Origin: Verrucomicrobiia bacterium
Lineage (GTDB): Bacteria > Verrucomicrobiota > Verrucomicrobiia > Palsa-1439
DNA: 64,000 bases
Assembly: GCA_022072455.1 (NCBI GenBank)
Contig: JAJVHY010000021.1
Coordinates: 62,001 to 126,000 of the forward strand
Direction: 5' to 3'
The notes below the pieces were generated by a model. The model saw only the letters and a list, made by a program, of their open reading frames with translations, made no database searches and was not told where the DNA came from. Position numbers and translations under genes: made by a program. Shown here piece after piece: positions 52,988-61,634 of the stretch. Numbering within the stretch: position 1 is the first letter of the stretch; each line of letters begins with the position of its first letter.

Positions 52988-55381
52988 ATGGAACTGGAGC
53001 TGATTCTCAAGGAGAACAATGCCGAAACAGCGCGTCTCACGCTCGGCAGCGGTGAGTTTGTCGTCGGGCGCGATGCCGCTTGTGAGGTGCGCATTCCCAG
53101 TGACGCCGTCTCGCGCCGGCATGCGCGGTTGACGGTGGCGGAAGACGCGGTGTTCATCCAGGACCTTGGCAGCGCCAACGGCACCTATGTGGACGGCGTC
53201 CGCGCCGAAGGTCGCGTCGCGCTCGCACCCGGCCAGAAAATCGAAATCGGCATGGTGGTGATGCAACCCCGCTGGGCAACTCAGCAACCGGGGACGCAAG
53301 CCACCGTGGTGGAAACGTATGTTCCCGACGTGGCGGCGGCGACCGAAGCGTTGCTCCACGACCACAAGTACGAGTTGGGCGATGTCGTCGCAATGGGCGG
53401 GATGGGCGTCGTGCGCCGCGCCAAAGATCTGCGAATCCGGCGGCCAGTTGCCATGAAACTGATGTCGCCAACCGCGGTGGACACCCTCGCGAAGCGGCTC
53501 CGCTTCGTGGAAGAAGCGCAGGTCACCGGCCAGCTCGAGCACCCGAATATCGTCCCCGTGTACGACCTCGGCATTGATGAGAACGATCAGCCGTACTACA
53601 CGATGAAGTTCGTCCGTGGGTTGACCTTGAAAGTGGTGCTCGACGACATTGCCACCGGCAAGCAGGACACAATCCAACAATTCCCGCTCAGCCGGTTGCT
53701 CACCATTTTCCAGAAAGCCTGCGACGCCGTCGCATTCGCCCATTCGAAAGGCATCATCCACCGCGACATCAAACCCGAGAACATCATGATCGGTGACTTC
53801 GGTGAAGTGCTCCTGATGGACTGGGGGTTGGCCAAACGCACCGGCCACACCGAAACCCGGCTGGATGAAACGCAGGTCGCCAACCTACCGGCATTTCACA
53901 CGGCCGACGGGGCGGTATTGGGCACTCCGCATTACATGTCGCCCGAACAAGCCGAGGGCAAGATCGAAGAGCTCGATGTGCGGACCGATATTTTCATGTT
54001 GGGAGGGGTGCTCTACAGCATCCTGACGCTCGATCCACCATTTCCCGGTGCGACCGCCAAGGAAGCCCTGCAGCGCATCCGCGCCGGCAACATTCCGCCG
54101 CCAGCGGAAGCCGCCCCGAAACGCTATAGCCCGTCATCACTGGCCGCCGTTGCGATGAAGGCACTCCAATACCGGCCAGAGGCGCGGTATCCAACGGTGC
54201 GCGCCCTGCAGAAAGACGTTGAAGCCTATCAGGGTGGTTTTGCCACGAGTGCGGAACAAGCGAGTACATTCAAGCAGTTGGTTCTGCTGGTCCGGCGCCG
54301 CAAAGCCGAGTTCGTCTTGCTGGCAGTGGCGCTGATGGCCGTGTTTGCAGTGGCCGGCGCCTCGGTGGCGCGCATCGTCGCGAGTCAACAACAGGCGGAA
54401 GACTCGCTCCGCGCCTTGCGGGCTGCCGCCCCGGCGTACGCAAGCCAGGCCAATTCGTTGATCGAGGCGCACAAATTCGACGAGGCGCTCGGCAAAATCA
54501 GCACTGCCCTCGACCTCATTCCGGCGCGCGTGGATTTTCACGTGTTGAAAGGCAACATCCTCCAATCGCAACTGCGGCTGGCTGACGCGCGCGACACCTA
54601 CGCCCGCGCCCTTGAACTCGAACCCAATTCCGAAGTGGCACAACAAAACCTCGCGCTGTGCGAAAAACTGCTCAAGGATAATTCCGGCCGGGAGGAATTA
54701 CTACCCGCCAGCATGAACGAATTACAGGCCGCCATGCTCAAGCAGGGCCGGTCCGCCGAGGCGTTGGCGATGGTGCGCCGGCTGGGCAAGGATACCGTGA
54801 CCGCCCTCGCCACCTGGCGCCAAGTCCTCGAACGCGAAGGCTTGCTCGACAAATCCAAAGGCCCCTCGCAATTCATTGTGGACGCGTCCGGATTATTCAC
54901 TTTGAATCTGAATCGCAACAAGATTGACACAATCGCGGCCTTGCGCGATCTGCCGCTGAAGGAACTGCAATTGATGCTCACGGAGGTCCGGGATTTGTCG
55001 CCGTTGCGCGGCGCGCCGCTGCAATTTCTCAATCTCGCCGGCACACCCGTCGCCGATCTCGAACCGTTGCGCGGCGCGCCGCTCAAAGTTTTGATCCTTG
55101 CAGGGTGCCGTAATCTGACCGACCTCGAACCATTGGCGGACTGCCGGGAATTGGAGACGCTCATTCTGCCGCCGCAACCGGTGAATCTCGACGCGCTCCG
55201 CTCACTCCCCAAGCTGACCCGCATCGCCAGCCCACAACGCTTTGGCAGTGGCGCGCGTGACGAGATTGGGGCCCGTCTCGCGCGCATCGCCGCCCCCGCC
55301 CGCGGCACGAAACCACTCCTCGACGAAACCCAATCTGCTGCCGATTTCTGGCGCGAGTACGACGCCCGCTCCCGCCGGTAA
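52988..55381 (+). CDS. FHA - Ser/Thr kinase - TM - TPR - LRR receptor-like kinase
   Basis: A 797-residue protein. FHA domain at about 1-100 (VVGRDAACEVRI, SRRHARL, SANGTYVDG); Hanks-type kinase at about 125-405 with AMGGMGVVRRA, MKLM (ATP lysine), HRDIKPENIM and DWG (in MDWGLAKR) instead of DFG, then GTPHYMSPEQA. A membrane helix lies at about 441-465 (FVLLAVALMAVFAVAGASVA). Beyond it are TPR-like helices (LDLIPARVDFHVLKGNILQS) and a leucine-rich repeat block (about 636-745; LRDLPLKELQL, LRGAPLQFLNLAGT, LRGAPLKVLILAGC). The architecture is of a receptor kinase with an extracytoplasmic protein-binding end. It probably works with the two membrane proteins just upstream. Confidence 0.87.
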   Translation: MELELILKENNAETARLTLGSGEFVVGRDAACEVRIPSDAVSRRHARLTVAEDAVFIQDLGSANGTYVDGVRAEGRVALAPGQKIEIGMVVMQPRWATQQPGTQATVVETYVPDVAAATEALLHDHKYELGDVVAMGGMGVVRRAKDLRIRRPVAMKLMSPTAVDTLAKRLRFVEEAQVTGQLEHPNIVPVYDLGIDENDQPYYTMKFVRGLTLKVVLDDIATGKQDTIQQFPLSRLLTIFQKACDAVAFAHSKGIIHRDIKPENIMIGDFGEVLLMDWGLAKRTGHTETRLDETQVANLPAFHTADGAVLGTPHYMSPEQAEGKIEELDVRTDIFMLGGVLYSILTLDPPFPGATAKEALQRIRAGNIPPPAEAAPKRYSPSSLAAVAMKALQYRPEARYPTVRALQKDVEAYQGGFATSAEQASTFKQLVLLVRRRKAEFVLLAVALMAVFAVAGASVARIVASQQQAEDSLRALRAAAPAYASQANSLIEAHKFDEALGKISTALDLIPARVDFHVLKGNILQSQLRLADARDTYARALELEPNSEVAQQNLALCEKLLKDNSGREELLPASMNELQAAMLKQGRSAEALAMVRRLGKDTVTALATWRQVLEREGLLDKSKGPSQFIVDASGLFTLNLNRNKIDTIAALRDLPLKELQLMLTEVRDLSPLRGAPLQFLNLAGTPVADLEPLRGAPLKVLILAGCRNLTDLEPLADCRELETLILPPQPVNLDALRSLPKLTRIASPQRFGSGARDEIGARLARIAAPARGTKPLLDETQSAADFWREYDARSRR

Positions 55382-55489
55382 CCCATCCTTCTCCCATCCC
55401 AGAACCGGAGCCGCAGCCTTGATGCCGGCGCTTTCCACATCACCTGCCCACGAACCAGCAATGGGGCCGGCTCCGAGCGCGCGTGAGAA

Positions 55490-56209
55490 TCAGAGCCGCT
55501 GCACAGTCAAGCCACCGTCAACCATGATCACCTGTCCGCTGGAATACGGAAAATCCCCGCGTGCCAACGCCGCCACCGCCCGGCCGACATCTTCCGGCAT
55601 TCCCCAGCGGGCTTGAATCGCCAATCCCCCGGCCAGCAACTTGTCGTACTTCTCGGTCACACCGGCAGTCATATCGGTTTTAATGACGCCCGGCCGGACT
55701 TCGTAAACCGGAATATTGAACTCGCCGAGCCGCGCCGACCACAACTGCGTCGCCATCGCGACGCCGGCCTTCGAGATGCAATAATCGCCGCGATTCACGC
55801 TCGCGACCATCGCGGAGATTGATGAGACGTTGACGATGCAGCCGGTTTTTCGCTCGATCATCCACTTCGCAACGGCTTGCGTGAGAAAATATGGACCTTG
55901 CAGATTGGTGCGGATGAGTTGCTCAAAACTTTCCTCGGTCGCCTCAAGAATGTCGGCGCGAACCTTCGGAGCGATACCGGCATTATTGACGAGGACATCG
56001 AGGCAGCCGAAGCGGTCCCGGATGGCGGCGAGCATCTTCTCGCGCGCTGGCCGGTCGGAAACATCGCACGGGACGTAGAAAAACTCCTTCAAGTCACACG
56101 TCGGCCGCATCCCGCAGATGGCGACTTCAAAGCCATCCTTCAGCAACGCTTGCGCAACGCCGAGTCCAATGCCGCGGCTGCCGCCGGTAACCAGGGCGAC
56201 CTTTTTCAT
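55490..56209 (-). CDS. SDR-family oxidoreductase
   Basis: A 239-residue short-chain dehydrogenase. The nucleotide-binding TGGSRGIGLGVA, the NNAG strand (VLVNNAGIAP), the catalytic Ser in IVNVSSISAM and the YCISKAG Tyr/Lys pair are all present. The C-terminus carries GQVIMVDGGL. FabG-like proteins look similar, but the position in a GH88 operon suggests action on a uronate-derived keto sugar, in the manner of KduD. Its ATG overlaps the stop of the OYE-family gene. Confidence 0.85.
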   Translation of the reverse strand: MKKVALVTGGSRGIGLGVAQALLKDGFEVAICGMRPTCDLKEFFYVPCDVSDRPAREKMLAAIRDRFGCLDVLVNNAGIAPKVRADILEATEESFEQLIRTNLQGPYFLTQAVAKWMIERKTGCIVNVSSISAMVASVNRGDYCISKAGVAMATQLWSARLGEFNIPVYEVRPGVIKTDMTAGVTEKYDKLLAGGLAIQARWGMPEDVGRAVAALARGDFPYSSGQVIMVDGGLTVQRL

Positions 56210-57672
56210 TTCGCGCCCATCGTGAGTTTGATCTGCTTCACCTGCGCGGCTTCCGGTTGCTTCTTGTAATACTCATCGAGCGGATAGCAACCGGAACGCA
56301 GGCCGTTGCGCGGCGCGGTCGTGCAATCGCTGAACGTCCGGCAGATCAACCGTCGCTCGGTATCACCCTTCTCCACCGCGTCAGCAAGGAGGCGTGGATA
56401 GCTGAGGACGACGCGACCAAGGCCGACGCTGTCGACGTGGCCGTGCCGGAGGTAATGCTGCGCGACGTGCGGGAGGTATTCCTGCAAATACGTGTATGCC
56501 GTGCCAATGAGAATCAGTTTCGGGAATTTCGCCTTGAGTTGCTTGACGACGTTGATATGCCGGGCGACGCCGATGAGTGGTTCTTCGGGCGGCTGATAAC
56601 CGTCGCTCGGAGGATACGCGGCGGGGCGCGAAACGTGTGGATTGTAGTACGGACTGCCCCCAGAAATGTTAATCAGCGTAATTCCGAGCGATTCGCAAAT
56701 CTTCAGAAACTCGACCGGCTCGGTGAGATCGTATTGCGTCGGGTTCTGCTGGTTCACGCCGAAGCCGTACCGGTACGGGAGGCATTGCGAGTAATCTTCG
56801 GGGATGCCGGGGCCGAGTGCGCCGGGCTTGCTTAAGGCCGGGTCGGGCTTGAACGGGACGAGATCGAAAATGCTGACGCGCACCGCGAGGCCGAGCTTCG
56901 GCACGGTGCTGCGGATCAGCGCGACGATTTCGCGAAGCATCCGCGTGCGATTTTCCAACGAACCGCCAAATAGACCGGGCCGCGTATGCGCGCCGAGAAG
57001 TTCATGGAGCAAATACCCGTGGCAATGTTTGATGTCCACGAAATCGGCACCCACGTCGAAGGCGATCTTCGCGGCGCGACCGTAGTCTTCAATGAGGCGT
57101 TTGAGTTCGTCGTCGGTAAACACCTGCGCGTCGCTCGTGATGCTGAACTTCTTGTCGAGGATCGGATGCCGGTACGCGACTCTGGATTCAAAACGCTTTT
57201 TGTCGTTCGGCTTGCAGAACCGACCGGAATGCGTGAGTTGGAAACCGATGACGAGGTCGTCCGTCTTGCCGGGGTGCGCCTTGAGCGCAGTCTCGCGGAG
57301 CAACGCGAGATCTTTTTTGTTTTGCTCGAGGCAGAGGAGTTGATTTGGGTTCGCCCGGCCATCAGGCCGGACAGCCATCGCTTCGCCGCCGAAGATGATC
57401 TTCGCGCCACTCTCGCCGAAGCGTTGCCAGCGGCGGATCATCGGTTCAGTCGCGCCGCCGGTCTCTGTGCCGTCCCAACCTTCCATCGGATGAATGCAGA
57501 AGCTGTTTCCGATAGTGCGTCCGTTCCAATTCAGCGGTTTCATCAACGGCGACCCGTTGCCGGTGACGATGCTGTCCTCGATCTGCAAGTCCGCGCCAAT
57601 CTTGCCGCAGTAGTCGCGAAACGCTTGCGGCGTTTTCAGGCTCGGGATGCGAGTGATTTGGACGAAGCTCAT
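56206..57672 (-). CDS. NADH:flavin oxidoreductase, Old Yellow Enzyme family
   Basis: A 488-residue FMN enzyme with a TIM-barrel core: FCIHPMEGWDGTETGGATE near the N-terminus, IGFQLTHSGRF, ADFVDIKHCHGYLLHELLGA (substrate His pair) and NRTRMLREIVALI. A C-terminal segment with cysteines (LICRTFSDCTTAPRNG, SGCYPLDEYYKK) recalls the link to the Fe-S domain of 2,4-dienoyl-CoA reductases, but the full cluster domain is absent. It lies between the GH88 and SDR genes with 4-bp overlaps on each side. Its substrate is unknown; reduction of an unsaturated uronate-derived product is conceivable. Confidence 0.85.
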   Translation of the reverse strand: MSFVQITRIPSLKTPQAFRDYCGKIGADLQIEDSIVTGNGSPLMKPLNWNGRTIGNSFCIHPMEGWDGTETGGATEPMIRRWQRFGESGAKIIFGGEAMAVRPDGRANPNQLLCLEQNKKDLALLRETALKAHPGKTDDLVIGFQLTHSGRFCKPNDKKRFESRVAYRHPILDKKFSITSDAQVFTDDELKRLIEDYGRAAKIAFDVGADFVDIKHCHGYLLHELLGAHTRPGLFGGSLENRTRMLREIVALIRSTVPKLGLAVRVSIFDLVPFKPDPALSKPGALGPGIPEDYSQCLPYRYGFGVNQQNPTQYDLTEPVEFLKICESLGITLINISGGSPYYNPHVSRPAAYPPSDGYQPPEEPLIGVARHINVVKQLKAKFPKLILIGTAYTYLQEYLPHVAQHYLRHGHVDSVGLGRVVLSYPRLLADAVEKGDTERRLICRTFSDCTTAPRNGLRSGCYPLDEYYKKQPEAAQVKQIKLTMGAK

Positions 57673-58970
57673 GAGAAGAACGTGTAATACGGCTCATTGT
57701 TGGCGATGCGCTGAACGTAGAGCGCGGCTTCCCGGAGATGGTAGTCGCCCCACATGCTCGATTCGCCGCACGGAACTTTCTGGCCGGCCGGAATGCAGTC
57801 CCAACCGTTTGGCCGGTGATAGACGCTGTGGAGTAAAAGGCCTTGATGCTTCGCGCTCGTGCTCAGGTAGGGCTCGTTGAGTAATGTGTCGAGCACGGTG
57901 AGACCGGCTTGCCAATAGCGCTTGTTCTTCAGAATGCGACCGAGCCGGAGCAACCCTTGAGCACCAATGGCGGCGGCGCTGCTATCAACCGGCTCGTACT
58001 GATTATATGGATCAGCCGGACGCGCCTGCCAGTTGCCGAGCTTGTGCAACAACGGAGCGCCGGTATCCCAATACGGAATGCCGTCGGAGGCGGTCGCGTT
58101 GTCGATGTAGAAATCGCAGGTCGCTTTGGCAGCTTTCAGAAATTCCGGCGGTGCGTTCTTGCCGAGGTACTCGATTTGTTCCGGGAAGCCGAGCATCGCC
58201 CACGCAAGGCCGCGCGTCCACGTGCTGAACGGCGAATAGCCTTGCTGCGAGTTCGGACACCGGTAATTGCCGTCGTTGACGTTGAAGATCGCTTCGTGCG
58301 TCGTACGGCCCCACACATCGTACGCATCCCGGCCTTCGCCATAAAACACGGAGTATTTCGCCGTCGTCAGGCCATGTTGTTTGAGCCGGTCGAGCAACGA
58401 AACTTTCCGGTCATTCTCTTCCATGCCGACATGCCCAAGCTGGTGCGCGAGCGCGAGCGAACGCAGCGACCGGATCGTGTCCACAAACAGCGAATGTGGG
58501 CCGTTGAACGAGTAGATGTAATTCCCCGACCACCGCCGGGCTTGCGCCGCGCCGGAGATTTTGAGCGCCAATTCGTAAAAGTTCCGCTCCCACCCGTTCT
58601 CCGGCAAGCGGCCTTCGTTCATCAGCCGAAGCAGATTGCCGTAAGTGGAGACGTTGTTGAACCCATGGTCATGGACGCCGAAATGACTGACGTGCGGCGC
58701 CATTTTCGCGACGGTGTTGCGGCGGCCGATCTCCAACATGGCGGTATCGCCCGTCGCATCAAACTGGAGGATCGCGCCGCCGTATTGAAAGCCTTGCGTC
58801 CACTCCGTCCACCCGCGCGCCGTGTACTTGCCGCGCACGGTGAAGACCGGCGAGCCTTTGCGCACATCGTAGTTCGTTTCGAGGTCGGTGATTTTCCGCG
58901 CCGAGAGTTCCCACATCCGCGCAATTTTGCGCGTGAGACTGGCCGGGGTGAGTCGGGCGTTAATCTTCAT
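57669..58970 (-). CDS. GH88 unsaturated glucuronyl hydrolase
   Basis: Cleaves the terminal 4,5-unsaturated uronic acid from oligosaccharides made by polysaccharide lyases. The (alpha/alpha)6 barrel family motifs are HDHGFNNVSTYGNLLRLM, SFNGPHSLFVDTIRSL, QGYSPFSTWTRGLAWAMLGF, PYWDTGAP and SSMWGDYHLREAALYVQR. The 433-residue protein has no signal peptide and is probably cytoplasmic. It is the first gene of a coupled operon GH88-OYE-SDR. The product, 4-deoxy-5-keto uronate, would feed the aldolase/kinase genes in the divergent transcript. Confidence 0.9.
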   Translation of the reverse strand: MKINARLTPASLTRKIARMWELSARKITDLETNYDVRKGSPVFTVRGKYTARGWTEWTQGFQYGGAILQFDATGDTAMLEIGRRNTVAKMAPHVSHFGVHDHGFNNVSTYGNLLRLMNEGRLPENGWERNFYELALKISGAAQARRWSGNYIYSFNGPHSLFVDTIRSLRSLALAHQLGHVGMEENDRKVSLLDRLKQHGLTTAKYSVFYGEGRDAYDVWGRTTHEAIFNVNDGNYRCPNSQQGYSPFSTWTRGLAWAMLGFPEQIEYLGKNAPPEFLKAAKATCDFYIDNATASDGIPYWDTGAPLLHKLGNWQARPADPYNQYEPVDSSAAAIGAQGLLRLGRILKNKRYWQAGLTVLDTLLNEPYLSTSAKHQGLLLHSVYHRPNGWDCIPAGQKVPCGESSMWGDYHLREAALYVQRIANNEPYYTFFS

Positions 58971-58991
58971 GCTGGCATCCTGACGCTGAGT

Positions 58992-59021
58992 TTCCTAGCA
59001 TGCCGCTGAGGAGTTTGACAA
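58992..59021 (-). promoter_or_regulatory. Putative promoter of the GH88 operon
   Basis: On the minus strand, TTGTCA (59021-59016) and TAGGAA (58997-58992) are separated by 18 bp, about 20 bases before the GH88 start. It sits between two divergent carbohydrate operons. Confidence 0.45.
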
Positions 59022-59024
59022 CCC

Positions 59025-59657
59025 ATGAATCAAATCTTGCAGAAACGAGTCGTTCCCGTCGCCGTCATTGAGAAAGTCGAAGATGCCGTCCCGCTGGCCG
59101 ACGCGCTCTTGGCGGCCGGTCTCGACATCATCGAAGTCACCTTCCGCACCGCCGCCGCGCCGGCTGCCATCCGCGCGATCACGAAAGCGCATCCTGGCAT
59201 GTTGGTCGGGGCCGGTACGTTGATTGAGGTGAACCAAGTCCGGCAAGCCCGCGAGGCCGGCGCGCAATTTGGCGTCGCGCCCGGCCTGAACGCGGTCGTC
59301 GTCCAAGCGTCCCTCGCCGCCGGCATGCCTTTTGTTCCCGGCGTGGCGACGGCCAGCGAAGTCGAACGGGCGCTCGAGCTCGGCTGCAAAATCCAAAAAC
59401 TCTTCCCGGCCGACGTTCTCGGCGGGGTGAAACTCTTGAAAGCACTGGCCAGCCCCTACGGGCATACCGGAGTAAAATTCATTCCGCTCGGCGGCATCAA
59501 CGCGCAAAACATGGCCGAATACCTCGCCCTGCCAAACGTCGCCGCCATCGGTGGCTCATGGATCTGCGATAAGAAGCTCATCGCGGAAAAGAAATGGACT
59601 GAGATCATCACGCTAACCAAAGCCGCGCTCGGGATTGCACGTCCGGCGCAGGCATAG
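59025..59657 (+). CDS. eda: KDPG/KDPGal aldolase
   Basis: Splits 2-keto-3-deoxy-6-phosphogluconate or -galactonate into pyruvate and glyceraldehyde 3-phosphate. The TIM-barrel protein (210 aa) has the classical order: VVPVAVIEKVEDAVPLADAL, GLDIIEVTFRT, LVGAGTLIEVNQVRQAREAG, GAQFGVAPGLN, PFVPGVATASE, then KIQKLFPADVLGG with the Schiff-base lysine, and FIPLGGIN. The next gene encodes a DgoK-type kinase, so the substrate may be the galactonate epimer; eda and dgoA cannot be separated by sequence alone. Confidence 0.93.
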   Translation: MNQILQKRVVPVAVIEKVEDAVPLADALLAAGLDIIEVTFRTAAAPAAIRAITKAHPGMLVGAGTLIEVNQVRQAREAGAQFGVAPGLNAVVVQASLAAGMPFVPGVATASEVERALELGCKIQKLFPADVLGGVKLLKALASPYGHTGVKFIPLGGINAQNMAEYLALPNVAAIGGSWICDKKLIAEKKWTEIITLTKAALGIARPAQA

Positions 59658-59669
59658 GGCAGTTCGCCG

Positions 59670-60563
59670 ATGCCGCGCTTCCTGAGTTGCGATTGGGGCA
59701 CGACCCACTTTCGATTGCGCTTGGTAGCCGGCACGCGAGTCCTCCGCCAAGTCGCCGCCCCGCGCGGTGTCGCCAGTTTTGCCAATGCGTCCGATCGTTC
59801 GACGGCATTTCACCGAGTCTTGCGAAGCGCCATCCGCCGCCTCCGCCCGCCGGACAACAAAACACCCGTCGTGATCTCCGGCATGGCGGCCTCCTCAATC
59901 GGCTGGCATGAACTGCCGTATGCGCGATTGCCCTTTGCGCTCGATGGCAGCAATCTCGTGGCACACCAAGTCGAACCGGGAGTCACGTTGTTGTCCGGCG
60001 TGCGCAGCGACACGGACGTGCTGCGCGGCGAGGAAACCGAACTGATTGGCTTATCCCGCATCCACCACCTCGACCGCGCCATGGTTATTCTGCCGGGAAC
60101 GCACTCCAAACACATTTCAGTGGACCGCGGACACATGGTGAGTTTCCAAACTTTTCTCACCGGTGAACTGTTCGCGGTGTTGAGCGAACACAGTGTCTTG
60201 CGTCATTCGGTGCGCGGCCCGGTCTCCCCTCATAGCCTGGCTTTCACCGCCGGTGTGGAAGCCGCCACGAAATTGCCGGTGACGGCCGCCCTCTTCCAAG
60301 TCCGCACCCGGCAACTGTTGCAGCGCGCAAGTACCGGTGATGGGGCAGCGTTCTTGAGCGGCCTTTTGATCGGCGCAGAATGGCAGGCCATTCCGCCACG
60401 CCACCCGGTCGTGCTCGCCGCGCGCGCGCCGGTTGCGAGCTTATATGAACGGGCCGCCCGTTTGCTGGGTTTCAACCGCCGCCTGACGGTCATCCCCCCG
60501 GCTACCGTGGACAAGCTGGCCACGCTGGGCCAAGCATTTTGGTTGCAACAGCAGGAATACTGA
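59670..60563 (+). CDS. dgoK: 2-dehydro-3-deoxygalactonokinase-like kinase
   Basis: Phosphorylates a 2-keto-3-deoxy sugar acid at C6 using ATP. The 297-residue product begins LSCDWGTTHFRLRLV (phosphate-1 loop of this ASKHA-like family) and contains VVISGMAASSIGWHELPYA, RGEETELIGL, VILPGTHSKHI, and FLTGELFAVLSEHSVL, all characteristic of DgoK. It is 12 bp after the aldolase gene. Together they convert KDG or KDGal to pyruvate and a triose phosphate. Confidence 0.92.
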   Translation: MPRFLSCDWGTTHFRLRLVAGTRVLRQVAAPRGVASFANASDRSTAFHRVLRSAIRRLRPPDNKTPVVISGMAASSIGWHELPYARLPFALDGSNLVAHQVEPGVTLLSGVRSDTDVLRGEETELIGLSRIHHLDRAMVILPGTHSKHISVDRGHMVSFQTFLTGELFAVLSEHSVLRHSVRGPVSPHSLAFTAGVEAATKLPVTAALFQVRTRQLLQRASTGDGAAFLSGLLIGAEWQAIPPRHPVVLAARAPVASLYERAARLLGFNRRLTVIPPATVDKLATLGQAFWLQQQEY

Positions 60564-60579
60564 CGATAAGTGTCCAAGT

Positions 60580-61215
60580 ATGATCAAACCCAACGACATC
60601 ATTCTCTTTCAAGGCGACTCCATCACCGACGCTGGCCGGGAACGCGAGGCAACCGGCGCGAATGCCGGTCTTGGGCGCGGTTACGCGTTTTTGACGGCGG
60701 CCGCATTGCTGGCCGACCGGCCGGCGGATAAACTCCAGTTTCTCAACCGCGGCATCTCCGGCAACCGCATCGTTGACCTCTACGCGCGCATCAAAGCGGA
60801 TGTCATCAACCTCAAACCCGCCGTTCTCTCCGTGCTCATCGGCGTGAACGATACGTGGCACGAATTTGGCAGCAAGAACGGTGTCGCGGTCCCCAAATAC
60901 GAACGGGTCTACACGGATTTCCTGAACGAAGTGAAGGCGGCATTACCCGACATCTCCCTCGTGCTCTGCGAACCATTCGTCTTACCGTGCGGCCACGTCA
61001 CAAAAGATTGGATCGTGGAAATGGATCAACGCCGCGCCGTCGTGAAGAAACTTTCCCAACAATTCAACACCGTTTTCGTTCCTTTCCAAGCCATGTTCGA
61101 TGCCGCCCAGAAACAGGCACCACCGGAGTATTGGACCGGTGACGGCGTCCATCCCACCGCCGCCGGTCATTACCGCATGGCGCAGGCGTGGATCCAGGCG
61201 GTTACCGGAGGATGA
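60580..61215 (+). CDS. SGNH/GDSL hydrolase, acetyl esterase-like
   Basis: A 211-residue esterase. The blocks are FQGDSITDAG (Ser), RGISGNRI (Gly), SVLIGVNDTWHEF (Asn) and DGVHPTAAGHYRMA (Asp/His). The pattern suits the acetylxylan or rhamnogalacturonan acetyl esterase branch, removing acetyl groups from plant or algal polysaccharides. No signal peptide. It is the third gene of the eda-dgoK unit; a decayed VOC gene overlaps its stop codon. Confidence 0.88.
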   Translation: MIKPNDIILFQGDSITDAGREREATGANAGLGRGYAFLTAAALLADRPADKLQFLNRGISGNRIVDLYARIKADVINLKPAVLSVLIGVNDTWHEFGSKNGVAVPKYERVYTDFLNEVKAALPDISLVLCEPFVLPCGHVTKDWIVEMDQRRAVVKKLSQQFNTVFVPFQAMFDAAQKQAPPEYWTGDGVHPTAAGHYRMAQAWIQAVTGG

Positions 61216-61564
61216 AAGTGTGCGTGGTCGTTCCTATTTTCGACCTCAACGACTTCCAGCGATCGCTCGTGTTTTAGGTCGCGCCCCCTTGGATTCACAA
61301 ACGAATTTAAATGGGGAAACCCGGCTCTCTATGCCAACGTTCGCTTCGGTGCCGCTGCGCTACACCTCAACGCCGCTAACCACGCAACCAGCCAGCGCGG
61401 CAAAGTCTCCGCCGATATCCTCGTGAAAAAGGGGTGACGGCGAACTACGAGCAAATCAGATCCAACAGCAATCAACTCATCGGCGCCCCACGCGCCGGTC
61501 CAACTATGGCATGATTGGTTTCAAGCTGACCGCCTCAAACGGCAACTGGGTTTCAATCGGGTAA
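61212..61564 (+). pseudogene. Degraded VOC-family (glyoxalase/bleomycin-resistance-like) gene
   Basis: The ATG at 61212 overlaps the SGNH gene stop (ATGA). The frame gives MKVCVVVPIFDLNDFQRSLV then F and a stop. After a shift, GFTNEFKWGNPALYANVRFG leads to AAALHLNAANHATSQRGKVS and a stop at 61435. Then come ANYEQIRSNSNQLIGAPRAG and, in another frame, YGMIGFKLTASNGNWVSIG with a final TAA at 61564. Read in order, these pieces match a VOC-fold protein (SLxFY..LGF, LHL, YGM..F...G). At least one in-frame stop and two or three frame changes show that it is dead, unless they reflect sequencing error. The interval from here to 61634 holds nothing else recognisable. Confidence 0.65.
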
Positions 61565-61634
61565 GATGCCACCTGCGGTTTTTGTCTGAGGTGTGACAAC
61601 AAGCTAACTGGCAATCAAGTATTTCAGCGCCCAC

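Noticed and set aside
52928-53848. 306-codon minus-strand frame opposite the FHA kinase
   Set aside because: No motif, and complementary to a strongly conserved FHA-kinase region.
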